Origin: Phymatolithon calcareum
Lineage: Eukaryota > Rhodophyta > Florideophyceae > Hapalidiales
Reading direction: 5' to 3'
NCBI GenBank assembly: GCA_977006965.1
Contig: OZ345360.1
Location: 310,001 to 374,000 of the forward strand
Length of the DNA: 64,000 nucleotides
Of the stretch, positions 33,455-45,000 are shown one piece after another. Positions within the stretch are counted from its first letter, which is position 1. Each line of letters opens with the position of its first letter. The notes under the pieces were generated by a model. The model did not search any database. It was not told where the DNA came from and saw only the letters and a program-made list of their open reading frames with translations. Both the position numbers and the translations under genes were made by a program.

Positions 33455-33666
33455 TCCTTCCATAATATTGCGTATGTAGTATCATTGCATGCCTTCCAAA
33501 AGGCAATTGCGTGGAAGTGTCGAAATGCTTTCCCGCGTTTCAGAGCAGGGATTTGTTTGAAAATGTAACAAAATGGAGAAAATTAACGGTATTTCAAGTG
33601 CTCTTGGATCCATTGGAATGGATATCGCTCCCTTGACACACTTTATTTATGTCATTTAATGTACTG

Positions 33667-33708
33667 ATGCGACAGTATGCAGATGTGGACATCTGCATGC
33701 TGTCGCAT
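33667..33708. repeat. Palindrome, 20-bp arms
   Basis: Arms 33667-33686 and 33689-33708 pair with one mismatch and a two-base spacer. Confidence 0.83.
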
Positions 33709-33871
33709 AATGGTGTAATTATCTTGCTCCTCAGTATTGCGTAGCATGCTATCTCGCAATTTACAGATGCTAATTGGTGCGGGAATTTTCTAAAATATTT
33801 ATGGTTTCTGAAATTTAAAGGTAAAAAGTATGAACATAGTTTTGGTGAGTGAGTTAGAATTACAGCTTTCC

Positions 33872-33921
33872 ATTACAAAATCGAGCGAAGTCTCTCGAGA
33901 AGCTTTGCTCGATTCTGTAAT
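33872..33921. repeat. Inverted repeat, 19-bp arms
   Basis: Arms 33872-33890 and 33903-33921 pair with two mismatches around a 12-base loop. Confidence 0.65.
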
Positions 33922-34063
33922 TGCAAGTGTATCATAAATAGAGTATAAGCCACTTAAATTTTTGAGAAACCATATACGTATTGCATCATTATGCAATATG
34001 CGCTCTATCACATGCTCGCAATCATCTAGCAGTGTCATATGTAACAATAGATTCCGTAATCCC

Positions 34064-34531
34064 ATTTCGTCGATGGAAACTTTCGCTTGTCGAGTGACGT
34101 CGATTTCGTCGTCAAGTGACGTTTCAGCGTTCGACGGGAAACGTTGGAACTTTGAAGGCCAAAAGCTCAGAATCTAAACTTGGTCTTCAAGATATTTTTT
34201 CGAAAGCTGGAAGTAACCCTCTCGATAAATAGAGCCGTGTAGAATTATTTGAGAAAAGTGACCGAAAAGTATAAACTTTCGACGTTTGAAAATGCGATTT
34301 TTAGACTTTTCGATCGAAAAAAGTGACTTTGAAGAGTCGAAAGTTTTAACTTCCGTCTCGGTTATGGGCTTTTTTTTCAATTATGCTGTAGATTATATTC
34401 TCCTCTGCTAAGTTTCGGGAAAAAAATAGTCCCACATGCTTTAACTTCAAAACTTATGTCTCTTTTGTTTTGTTGATTTCTATCGTCACTTGACGTCGAC
34501 CGACGACAAAACGCCTATCCCTCGACGAAAT
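34064..34531. repeat. Possible MITE
   Basis: ATTTCGTCGA at 34064 is inverted at the right end (TCGACGAAAT, 34522-34531). Further inside, GTCAAGTGACG near 34111 is matched by its complement near 34484. The 468-bp stretch is AT-rich and non-coding. No clean target duplication was found, so the ends are uncertain. Confidence 0.4.
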
Positions 34532-35329
34532 AATCGATCAGAAAATGATGCACGTAACTTCACTATCATACAGATTTCCGGAATTATGCATCTCACGGCA
34601 CACTTCTGTGCGAACGCACCGTGAGAAATAATGTATGAGGCGACTGCACACTGAAGTCGGAGAGCATTGTAGGAAGTTCAAGGGATACAAATACAGCAGT
34701 GCCAAAAATAAAGTATACAGCGCATGATACAGTATTTTCTAGATTTTAGTGTGCAAGGCGCAGCTTTTCACACTTGCTGTATGTCTTACACAAGGTTGCA
34801 TAATTTGTTGCCGTCAACACAATATTTGAAAAAGAGTCTTTTTCGAAAGTTTGGATCTCACGCAGGTGCAATACGTATTAAAGTAGTCTTAAATTTTACT
34901 TGCCTTCAACATTTTCGGCGAAAGTCTTTGCAGGTCATGGTTATGTTCTTTTTATACGAATGGCTGCAGAGAGGATACGTATAATTCCGAAATTCATAAT
35001 AATATTATTAATGTTTTTATGATTATTAAAAAATCTTGAAGAAGCACTGTGTCGATCATGCCCAATCCATTCAAGTGGATTTGGAAGGAAGATCCACAGA
35101 TATCATAAAGAATTAAAAAGCACTGTTTACAACAAAAATAAATCATGGGTGTCACAACGTTCTTCAAAACTGCATATTGCTCTTAAATTACCAAAATCAA
35201 GTGTAATTCATGGCTTTAATGTGAAGATTAGCCGAAGTGGATCTCAATTTGAGAGTTAAAACCTGTAAACACTCCAATTAAAAATTCTAATTTGTGTTCT
35301 TGTTGACCATTTCCTCATGATCTAGTATA

Positions 35330-36905
35330 CACTCCCCGAAATTAATATAGCCCACCTTGGCATGAGTTCTCTCTTGTAGCCATGGTGACTCCTGGCGCCA
35401 CTATTTTTGTCGAACTGCATGTATAACCTTCTTTTTCAACGCAATGACTAACCTAATTTAGTGAACCCCCATGGAGTCAAACAGGAAATCAAGTTTGCTT
35501 GAATAGCACATTTTTTACGTCCGCAGTAAGTTAGAGCCACCTTTATCTTTCTCAGCCTATCGCACCACGCTCAGTAGCCAGTAGACCCACCGCGCTTCTC
35601 GATAACCTTCATGCACCGGTCCGGCATCGATCCAATCAACTTCTGCAGCGTTTCCAGTCCAATACGATCCCAGGATGCTTGAATCGCTTCGATGAGATCG
35701 TCCTCGTACTCAAACTGACGACAATCCTTGCAAACATCACGCGCAACGATGACCCACAGGTTCTCTATTAGGTTCAGATCGGGACTACGCGATGCCCAAT
35801 CCATAATGCTGATCCCTGCTTCAAAGAAGTACTCATCTGTGTACCTCGCTGTGTGCGCCGGCGCGTTATCCTGCTGGAAACTCCAGTCCCCACTGTAGCG
35901 CAATTCCGCAAACGGTTCCAGATGATTCTGAAGCAGCTGCACTTACCTTTGCGCATTCATTGCGTTCGGTACGACTACCAATTCGGGCTTTCCGCGGCAC
36001 GAAAAACAACCCTAGACCATAACCCCTCCCCCGCCTTGCTGCCGACGGGAAAAGTATTCTTCAGGGACCCTTTTGTCGGCCCAATAGTACCCAAAACCGT
36101 CTAGACCATCCAAACAGAATCGCTTCTCATCAGAAAAGATTGTCCTGGTCCACTGCGAGCGGGGAAGGCGAAGACGAAGGCGGGCCCACTCGTCACGCTG
36201 ATCCTTGGGCCAAGGGGTAAGGCTTGGAGCCCGTTTCATGCGCCTAAACTCTAAGTACTTAGTATCTTTAAGTACTTGTTGCACGCGACGCACTCCGACG
36301 GGTAAATCGTACATGTCTCGGAGCTTCCGAGCCGTCATTCTTGAAGAACAAGCCTTCCGAATGACTGCCCGCGCATCCTGATCAGACAGCTTTCGGGGCC
36401 TCCCCGCCTTTTTCCGTCGAGATTGGCCAGGGAGCTTGTTCAAAACGTTCGAGACGGCTTTTCGGGACCGTTTCACTTGCAACGCAATGGCCCTCTTGCT
36501 CAAGCCTTTGGAGCCGAGCGCCCGGATCACCGCCTCCTCCTCCTTCGTCAAAGACAGTCCGCGACCCATGGTTGGGGGCTGAGTGACTCGAACAGCGTAC
36601 ATGGGTACGTCGCCATGGATATAAATAAGGCCACAGGGCGCCGAGCGCGCCATGAATCCCATATACTTCCGCTTGGCGGATGCATAAAGTTTTCCGGGGC
36701 CAAATTGCTGCGCGGGAAAAAAATGGGGCTATCATACATTTTGGCGTACACTGCGAGTTAAAAAAACCCTAGCGAGCCATATTTGGGCTAGTACGTAGAG
36801 CAATGAGTAGACGATTAAAGGACCACCTGTCCTTTAACGCGATTCCCGCCATGCGCGTGCCCCTGACGGTTTGCCAAAGTGGGGCTATATTAATTTCGGG
36901 GAGTG
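35330..36905 (-). mobile_element. Tc1/mariner element, 1,576 bp
   Basis: Terminal inverted repeats begin CACTCCCCGAAATTAATATA at both ends (35330 onward, and complemented up to 36905). They match for 24 bases, then continue with small differences. TA dinucleotides flank both ends (35328-35329 and 36906-36907), the standard duplicated target. The element carries one minus-strand transposase frame with two stop codons. Confidence 0.94.
35571..36569 (-). pseudogene. Tc1-like transposase (DD34E) with two in-frame stops
   Basis: Probable start MGRGLSLTKEEEAVIRAL. It has an N-terminal paired-like HTH (SKRAIALQVKRSRKAVSNVL) with a second helical DNA-binding part (MTARKLRDMYDLPVGVRRVQ). The catalytic residues are the Asp of TIFSDEKRF, the Asp of SFQQDNAPAHTA, and the Glu of DLNLIENLW; 34 residues separate the last two, the Tc1 pattern. 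The single frame is cut by TAG at 36012-36014 (normally Trp in a VMVWG motif) and TAA at 35943-35945. No indels are needed to join the three parts, so decay is light. It cannot make active enzyme as sequenced. Confidence 0.92.
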
Positions 36906-36988
36906 TATTTCGCTCTTCGCCATAAGCATCCACATTCGCCTAACTTTATGTCAGTATTGCAACATGTCGGATACCCCCAAGTAACGTC

Positions 36989-37891
36989 ATGCGAATAACG
37001 TCCGCTGCGGTTTTCGCGGCGCAAGGGCGGGAGCTGATGCGCCAAGCGCCGGGGCTGAGCGCAAATTTAGAGTCTCGGCGTTTTCGCGCTTTGTTTGGAG
37101 TGACAGCGCAAGTGTGTGCAATTGTATGGAATCATCTTCAAGGATTTCGTCCTCGACGTGCAAGAACGGTTCATTTGCTTTGGGCTTTGATTTTTTTGAA
37201 GACCTACGTGACAGAGCATTACAATCGGGCTATCTGTGGCGTTGACGAAAAAACGCTGCGCAAGTGGATCTGGACTTTCGTTCGCTTAATTGCAGACCTT
37301 GATGTTGTAAGTCGCCCCCGCCAGTTTATGTCTACGGATAAAAAGTGGTTTGCATTTTTGACTATCAAGCAGATAAACTGGGAAAACCGCTTTGTCTCTA
37401 GTTCCTACGTTCCATAATTTGCTTCTGTAGATGGGACTGATTTTCAGATATTCGAGCCAGCTCCTTTTAGTACTCAGTGGTTCTCCCATAAGTTTCGCGG
37501 GCCCGGCTTAAGGTACGAAGTTGGCATTGGACTTGCTAATGGGTGGATCGTATGGGTGCACGGTCCATTCCCGTGTGGGGCTTTTCCGGACGTCAAGATT
37601 TTTAGAGTGGCCATGAAACACGCTCTACTACCGGGGGAAAAAGTGGTAGCGGATGGTCGCTATTCCGATTCTTCCTGTGCGACGGCCCCTCTTCCAAATG
37701 AAAATATACCGTACAATCTATTTGGCCTCGCAAGAGCACGTCACGAAACTGTCAACCGAAGGTTCAAGCAGTTCGGGGTCCTGGGCCAGAGGTTTAGGCA
37801 TGCCATTCCGTTGCATTCGCAGTGTTTCCACGCTGTTGCTAATCTTACACAGCTTATGATATTGAATGGCTTCCCGTTGTTTAGTATTTAG
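36989..37891 (+). pseudogene. Harbinger/DDE_Tnp_4-type transposase with one stop
   Basis: A 300-codon plus-strand frame with one TAA at 37415-37417. The order of motifs fits the DDE_Tnp_4 group (PIF/Harbinger and relatives): an N-terminal helical part (LLWALIFLKTYVTEHYN), the first Asp in SVDGTDFQI (~37424), the second in VVADGRYSD (~37648), and the Glu in RARHETVNRRFKQF (~37735). The frame ends LNGFPLFSI. It begins only 84 bases beyond the mariner element. No terminal inverted repeats were found, so its element boundaries are unknown. Confidence 0.83.
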
Positions 37892-39079
37892 CAACAATTT
37901 TGAGCACATCTTGCAATAATTATCAATAAAAATAGTTCTCTCGCATCAATTTTCCAAAACACCACGGTTGCAGTCTACGAAGTGTCCGAAGCTTAAATTT
38001 TCGAAACTTCCCGCACCTGGCCACGACTCCCGCGCCGGTGCAAGCCAGGCCGAACAAGAAGCGCTAGAAGCGCCAGAAGCGCTACGAGCCGTCAGTGTGA
38101 AATCCGCGCACTTGCTCAGCATGCGGGCGGATGAGGCACAACTCCAGAATCAGTCCTTGTCATAACATCAACCGAAATGCCAACGCCGACTAAAGTGACT
38201 GAGGAGACCACTCCTCAACTCACGTAAATGGGTACATTGGCATCGCGGAGAGCCGAATGCGTAGTGAGTATGGAAGCGACAGCAGCAGCGTACCGCTTTT
38301 GTACCGGATTCAGATTCAGAGTCCCCTTGTTTATGAGAAAACAGTACCATGGCAATCTGCTCGTGAAAAACGTGACGGTCATATTCAGCAACTTTGGTTA
38401 CCGTCAAGTCCCAACTACAGTAGCAAATATCCTCGATTAGTAGTCTTACCTCTATTACGTCCCAGCATCGGGCGCGAATCGGTTCATACATACTCTCTTC
38501 GCTTTTTTGGTTCAGTACCGCTAAAAAAGTATACTGTATGTACTTTTGATATTCATTTCTTTAACACAGAATATGCGGGTAAAGTGGGCCTTTTTGGTCG
38601 ATTTTCGAACCAAAAGGGAGGGCACTTTTTTTGTTCTCCGCCCATGTGCCGACTTTTTTACATGGAATGAAAGACAAGAACGAGGAAGAATAGTGAGTAT
38701 GTTCAGTTCTAAAGTATTAGTAAATATCGGTGCGCCGAGATGTGGTCGTTCAAAGCTTGCAATTTGGCGGGAGCATGTCGATAGTGGGCCAAAAACGGGA
38801 TTTGAGGTGTATCATATGCGATGACAGTGTACAAACCAATGCAATGGCACAGCCGCTGTCAACATTTCAGGAGCGCAATACATAGTGCGCACACTAAACT
38901 TAGTATCAACAGTATCAATATGAACTAGAGAGATGCGTCCAATTGTTTTGAGCAATTATTTTTTTAAAGCATAGGCGTCCTAATTCAACTTCATTATTGG
39001 GACAAGCACCGTAAGGCGAGCTTATTAAGCACTCATTCATTTGGCAATTATGGAGCGTGCAAAGAGGATTTGAGTTACA
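37892..39079. other. Spacer without a supported gene
   Basis: AT-rich, with a short tandem run of AGAAGCGCY units near 38060-38088. The small frame 38546-38824 has no recognisable content. Confidence 0.45.
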
Positions 39080-40121
39080 AAATCAATATGAGGAAATTCA
39101 CTACATGGCCACCAAAAATTGGCAAAATTCACTACATGGCCATCTCTCGTCAAATATACTACTCATCCATTACGAATACGACAGCGCTCTTTAAGCACGG
39201 TGTCGTGTTCATCTGCAACGCTCAACACACAACACTCCCGCACTAACCACTCCGAAATCATGGAAAAGAAGAAGCTCTTGCTACAGGTGGGCGACTACGC
39301 CGGATCAAGCTTTGACACGTTGTGAACATCCTGATTTCCCACAACAAGTCGATGGGCAAGGCCCATCTCGTGGCGAAGCTGTACAAAAAACGCCTGGCAC
39401 TCGTCTGTAGTCAGCGCACAGCTTGCACCTTCCGCGTTAACGTCAGCGCGCTCAGCTATGTTGTTCGCAATGAAGAGGAACCATTCAATGTGACAGTTAG
39501 CAGCAATTACCATGCTACATGTTCCTGCCGCCACTTTGAAGAGCACCAATGGCCATGTAGCCACCGTCATCACTGCACTTTTGTACGCCTCTAGGCGCTT
39601 GGTGCAGCATCGGGTGTCGTTCGACCCGTGGAACGAGCACTGGTTCGGGGACGTATGGACGTTGAGAACGTGGGCCAAGCAGCATGCGGGCAGCATCACG
39701 CATGTTTCAGTCACTGGAGACCAGCTCGTACAGGATGATTTGGTGCCGTTTGACCTTGCGGATAAGCCGGGCCGCAAGCGCAAGAGGCCTTACTTGCGGT
39801 CCGAAATGAGGGCCCACAACGTCGTCGAGGCGAAACGAAAACACATCTACAAATCGGCTCAGTCCATGATTATCGACCTTACCGCCTGCGATGACGGAGA
39901 TGCTGCTTGCGACGAGGGTCTAAAGCGTAGAGAGTAGCGCGCGCGATAAATTTTACTGTGCCATAGATTGCTTTGACAAACGGATGAGTAGTAGTTTTGG
40001 CTACAGTGAGCTAAGATAGTACGCTTGGCTAGGGGTGAGTAGTAGAGATGGCTATAGATGACCATGTAGTGAATTTTGCCAATTTTTGGTGGCCATGTAG
40101 TGAATTTCCTCAAATCAATAT
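39080..40121. repeat. 10-bp target duplication of MULE 1
   Basis: AAATCAATAT at 39080-39089 is repeated exactly at 40112-40121, just outside the terminal inverted repeats. Eight to eleven bases is typical of Mutator-like elements. Confidence 0.88.
39090..40111 (+). mobile_element. MULE deletion derivative (copy 1)
   Basis: Terminal inverted repeats start GAGGAAATTCACTACATGGC on both ends and extend about 50 bp, with an internal second copy of the ATTCACTACATGGCCA block. Inside are the two ends of a MULE transposase joined without its catalytic core. An N-terminal piece starts at 39259 (MEKKKLLLQVGDYAGSSFDT). A SWIM zinc finger (CSCRHFEEHQWPCSH, C-x-C-x9-C-x-H, ~39521-39566) is followed by a basic C-terminal tail ending DLTACDDGDAACDEG. 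Frame changes occur near 39320 and 39595. Element length 1,022 bp. Confidence 0.9.
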
Positions 40122-40600
40122 ATTACGGGAGACGAAAAAGCAAGCAGGAAGCGACAAATGTTAGAAACAATCCAGATCTTCCTCATGGTCAATGTCTAGA
40201 ACCGGAGATAATTATCGAAGAACCCAGATGATGACTGTGAGCGTTTTAATCCCTAGTGAGGAGGAGCCCGTGTGCCCACGAGAGGTTCCTTCCCTACTTC
40301 TGTCCTATTCGATCGCACTTTACTGTCAAGCGTCATATATTCTTCAGACGAGCAGAGATCTGGGGCAAAGGCGACGATAAACCATGTGCTGCTACCCTGG
40401 GCTTGTCTCGCAAATTCTCGACAACAACTTGCACGTCGCGTAGGAATTAATGCTGTGGAAGAGCAGTTTCGAAACGCATTCTCCCAATCGCACTTCCGCC
40501 CTCTCCTCCGACTTCCGCGCTTCACATTCTGCGTCTCAGTTTCGATGCCATATCCACCGCAACTACATTCACATCGTCGTTTCTCAACAGACATCCATCC
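40122..40600. other. Spacer upstream of a hypothetical gene
   Basis: No feature supported. A clear TATA box for the gene at 40601 was not seen. Confidence 0.4.
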
Positions 40601-41389
40601 ATGCGTGCCGCCGCACACCTTGAAACCCATCCCTCCGGTTCCCCGTCCACAAATGTCCCCCATCTCTGCTCAACCCCATGTACCATTGTACTCCCCACGC
40701 CCCTGTCAACTGCCATATCGAACTCACGGGAACTTGTGCCCGCCCTCTCCATCGAAATGTTTCACTCCGCTCTCCGAGAAATTGTCACCATTCCTGCCGT
40801 CCCGCCGGTCATCTTCAAACCTTCCACAGCCACCGTGAAAGTCGCGTTAATGTGTCCCGACTCCTGTCGTGCAAACGGTGTCCTCGTCTTCCAATTCCTG
40901 TGCATCGGACCGCAACTCATACGCGCACCCGTCGCCGCCGCCACCTCCGACTCCTCAATTCAGCGACTTCCGCTCGTCACGGCCGGTTTGTGCGCATCCG
41001 CAACTCTGTCCACCGGTCCCTCATCGATATGTGTTGGCAAACTGCGCGTCTCACGCACCGCACTGTCGCTCAAGACCGCCCCGGGTGGCACGGCGAACCC
41101 GCTAGCGCTACGTGTGTGCGCGGGCGACCGCGACGCGTTGGGCGGACGTGCGGATGTGAACGCTCTCGCCGCTGCCGCTGTTGCTGTCACTGTCAGAGCC
41201 AACGTCGTCGTTCTGGCGACAGAGGAGGCCGAAGTAGCAGCCGTACTTTCCGCGTGCGTCACGGCAAATTTGCCCGTGGTATGGCTAGGTGCCACCCGCT
41301 GTGCTCAAGCGCTCAGCCTTCATGCGTCGGCACACAATGAGTGGTCATCTGTGTTGCAGGTTTCGTGCGAAGCGGGGGGAAGTGGATGA
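40601..41389 (+). CDS. Hypothetical Ala/Val-rich protein
   Basis: A 262-aa frame starting MRAAAHLETHPSGSPSTN. Its composition is protein-like: ordered hydrophobic segments such as VTVRANVVVLATEEAEVAAV and ANLPVVWLGATRCAQAL, with no low complexity. It is the most plausible of three overlapping frames; the others are Pro- or Arg-rich. The reading may continue after a small lesion or unseen intron, because a second frame immediately downstream (41360-41540, with RSVTWADQIVAPVPV) and a third (41653-41934, with ELPRPKRTSVELRDIGAF) also look coding. No domain is recognised. The exact structure is uncertain. Confidence 0.45.
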   Translation: MRAAAHLETHPSGSPSTNVPHLCSTPCTIVLPTPLSTAISNSRELVPALSIEMFHSALREIVTIPAVPPVIFKPSTATVKVALMCPDSCRANGVLVFQFLCIGPQLIRAPVAAATSDSSIQRLPLVTAGLCASATLSTGPSSICVGKLRVSRTALSLKTAPGGTANPLALRVCAGDRDALGGRADVNALAAAAVAVTVRANVVVLATEEAEVAAVLSACVTANLPVVWLGATRCAQALSLHASAHNEWSSVLQVSCEAGGSG

Positions 41390-41652
41390 TGAATTCACGC
41401 TTGTCGTTCCTTCAGGGTTGTTCAAAGATGATGATGCGACGCTGCCGCATAGAACGCGTTCTGTGACTTGGGCCGATCAGATCGTGGCTCCTGTGCCGGT
41501 GCGCGCCAGCAGTTGGCAAGGCAGTTGCGAAAGAAGGTAGACGGAAACTTTGACGGGGGCGGACAAAGCGGCGGCGCTTTAGCAAATCTCACTGCAATCT
41601 TCGACTAGTTGATGGCGATCAAGCGGCGAACAGCTTCCAGAAGCTGCGACGT

Positions 41653-41934
41653 GTGTTACCGTACTGTGAACCGGAGCTTCCCAGACCTAAGAGGACGAGT
41701 GTAGAGCTGCGGGATATAGGCGCATTCGCCGGCGCCGTCAGCAACTCCGGTGATGCACAAGCGTGCGTTACTTGGTGTGTCATGATCATTGACAGAGACT
41801 GGAGAAAAGGCGTGGGCAACATATTCACCCAAATATGTGAACCACAAAGGAGACGGTGCGCAGAGCATGTCGCCGTTGGCAGGAAGCTATGCCTCGATTT
41901 TAGCCTTAAGGGCTTGAGTTGCATTACCCTGTGA
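41653..41934 (+). CDS. Possible 3' coding fragment, unknown
   Basis: A 93-aa frame, MLPYCEPELPRPKRTSVE to SCITL, with protein-like composition (VTWCVMIIDRDWRKGVGNIF). It could be a last exon of the gene beginning at 40601 or a separate fragment. No family recognised. Confidence 0.3.
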   Translation: MLPYCEPELPRPKRTSVELRDIGAFAGAVSNSGDAQACVTWCVMIIDRDWRKGVGNIFTQICEPQRRRCAEHVAVGRKLCLDFSLKGLSCITL

Positions 41935-42062
41935 GAAAACTCAATTCCAGCTCAGCATCATCAAATCTCAGTACTTCACACTACCAGACAGTATGTGGAC
42001 AAAATACGGCATCATTTCTGAGAACCCACTATTTGCCAACTTAAATTTAACTCTCTCCTAAG

Positions 42063-45000
42063 CTACAGTAACAGCTCTCCTATGACAACTTGACCATCTT
42101 CAAGACCAGCTACAGCTCTTGAATTCAGCATATTAATGTGAAATCTGGTACATCTAGATGGCATGGTGGCGACTTGAACTGTCTTCGCGTTCTGCCCTGT
42201 TGCGTAAATCCTGCCATTGACTTCGTGCATGATGAATCCAGAAGGTTGCATCTTGGTTCCGGTGCTGGTGTCCAAAAGAACAACCTCATCTGACGTTCGT
42301 ACAACACACAAATCACTGACAGAAGCGAATTCAAGGCTTCTGATGGAACCTACGAAGTGTATACCGCCGTAATTGCCAAGCCCCCCTATCCCATCCTTCA
42401 CGCACTCACCGCTCTGCCCATTCCATAAACGAACGGTTCTGTTCTGAGATCCCGAAACAATTCGACTTCCGTCCCCGTTCATTGCAACGCACCATACACC
42501 ACCCTCGTGTCCACGGAGTGGTCCCAACACGCATTCTCCGTTTTGCCCATCCCATACACGAACGGTTTCGTCAAAAGATCCCGAAACAATTCGACTTCCG
42601 TCACCGTTCATTGCAACGCACCATACACGATCCTCGTGTCCACGGAGTGGTCCCAACACGCATTCTCCGCTTTGCCCATCCCATACACGAACGGTTTCGT
42701 CCCAAGATCCCGAAACAATTCGACTTGCGTCACCGTTCATTGCAACGCACAGCACACCCTTCTCGTGTCCACGGAGTGGTCCCAACACGCATTCTCCGTT
42801 TTGCCCATCCCATAAACGAACGGTTTCGTCCCAAGATCCCGAAACAATTCGACTTGCGTCCCCGTTCATTGCAATGCACAGCACACCATCCTCGTGTCCA
42901 CGGAATGGTCCCAACATGCATTCTCCGCTTTGCCCATCCCATACACGAACGGTTCTGTCCCGAGATCCCGAAACAATTCGACTTCCGTCCCCGTTCATTG
43001 CAACGCACCATACACCACGCTCGTGTCCACGGAGTGGTCCCAACACGCATTCTCCGCTTTGCCCATCCCACACACGAACGGTGTTGTCATCAGATCCCGA
43101 AACAATTCGACTTCCGTCACCGTTCATTGCAACGCACAGCACACCATCCTCGTGTCCACGGAGTGGTCCCAACACGCATTCTCCGTTTTGCCCATCCCAT
43201 ACACGAACGGTTCTGTCCGAAGATCCCGAAACAATTCGACTTCCGTCCCCGTTCATTGCAACGCACCATACACCCTTCTCGTGTCCACGGAGTGGTCCCA
43301 ACACGCATTCTCCGCTTTGCCCATCCCATACACGAACGGTTTCGTCATCAGATCCCGAAACAATTCGACTTCCGTCCCCGTTCATTGCAACGCACCATAC
43401 ACCACCCTCGTGTCTACGGAGTGGTCCCAACACGCATTCTCCGCTCTGCCCATCCCATACACGAACGGTTCCGTCCAAAGATCCCGAAACAATTCGACTT
43501 CCGTCCCCGTTCATTGCAATGCACAGCACACCATCCTCGTGTCCACGGAGTGGTCCCAACACGCATTCTCCGCTCTGCCCATCCCATACACGAACGGTTC
43601 CGTCATCAGATCCCGAAACGATTCGACTTCCGTCCCCGTTCATTGAAACACTCTTGACCACATCGTCATGACCCTTCAGTGTATGCACAGTACACATCGC
43701 TTGCAAATCGAAAACATGGATTTCCTCTCCTTGCACGACTGCAATTATATTTTGTTCTTCACTGAAACACAGGGCTGTAACTTTCCCCTCAAAGTCGATA
43801 CGGGACAGTTGCCGGCCATCCGCCCTCCATCGCAGCTCATGCTTCGGCACATAGTGAGGCTTCGGAACATGCATCGACACACTTGACAGGAAGCGCTGCA
43901 CAAACTCTGACGATCTGTACTGCGACTGCAACCGCCCGTACATTTCAAACGGAGTTGTATGAATACTCTTGTTGATGTTCACCCAGCTTTCTTCGAGGGC
44001 CCTCACCACTGCGTCAGCCCCAATAACTCTCGCGCTACCATCCAATAATTCCTGAAAATCGTCCCGCAGACCAACTATTCCTCCAACCTTCATTCGCCTC
44101 CTCGACCATCGTATATCCGACAGCAACGATTCCAGTTCACAACCTTCACTCATACCCAAGTGTCGAGCAAGATTCTTTTCAATGTACCCATCCTCGCGTA
44201 ATTTTTCATAATCCCACCACTCGCGGCAATTATACTTATTTGATTGCACCACGTTCCCAGCCGCTTTCCGCATGTATCCGTCGAGTAATTGTGCATGCCA
44301 AAGAGAAACACGATTGTTTTCAATAGACATCTTCTTGGCTTGTTCAAGCACGAGATCATGCAATGCCAGTCCGTCAACCTGTCCCGCTGGCGTTGTGTGC
44401 CAGCGTCGTAAAACTAGGTGCATATCTGAGAGTTTAGACATAAGTTGCTTAGTCGCTGGCTCGTCAGTCTCCCACAGACGTTTCAGCGATGTCCGAGGAA
44501 TCCAACCCTGCTTGCGTAGAACACTCAGCGCTTCAAACTTTTCTCTCACGTTCAATGCGCATCCAAGTTTCCTCCGACCTTCTGTCCCAAGCGCCCACTT
44601 TTCGCAATGTTGCAAACTGGTCTCAACCACAGCCCTCAGTCCCCGGTACTCTTCAATATTTTCGTCTCCTACACTTTCGATGTTTTCTTTCAGCTCATGC
44701 GCATAGATTACTGCCGATACACAAATCCTCCCACTGTTTTCTTCGATCACGTTGCGCAGACCCGTCCCAGCAGCACCTAATGCCACTGGCAGTCCAGCGC
44801 ACACATCCAAGATGTCTCGAAATGCCGTCCAACTGTCGCTTGATGCATGAACACGTTCGATTTCGATCCCAGCATACTTGACAAGAATCTTCAACGCCTC
44901 CTGCCCACGAACTTCGCGCGGAATGAACTTCACCTCGACGAACTGTTGTGAGATCGACTTCTCCCGTGTCGATATCACCATCGCACTTGATCGTGAGTTG

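Larger units (their letters stand above)
33355..35329. other. AT-rich spacer with palindromes and a possible MITE
   Basis: No supported gene. It contains inverted repeats at 33411-33454, 33667-33708 and 33872-33921, and a candidate MITE (34064-34531). The rest, up to the mariner end, is featureless AT-rich sequence. Confidence 0.5.

Noticed and set aside
35943-35951. GTAAGT at the second mariner stop as a splice donor
   Set aside because: Tc1-type genes have no intron here, and reading straight through restores the expected protein order; a stop mutation is simpler.
40678-41340. 220-aa Arg/His-rich frame
   Set aside because: Overlaps the more protein-like 262-aa frame; composition is that of an out-of-frame reading.
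42482-43657. 391-aa plus-strand frame with repeated HPRVHGVVPTRILRFAHP units, and two shorter frames beside it
   Set aside because: Shadow of the WD40 repeats: the 129-base unit is a multiple of three, so any open frame repeats on both strands.
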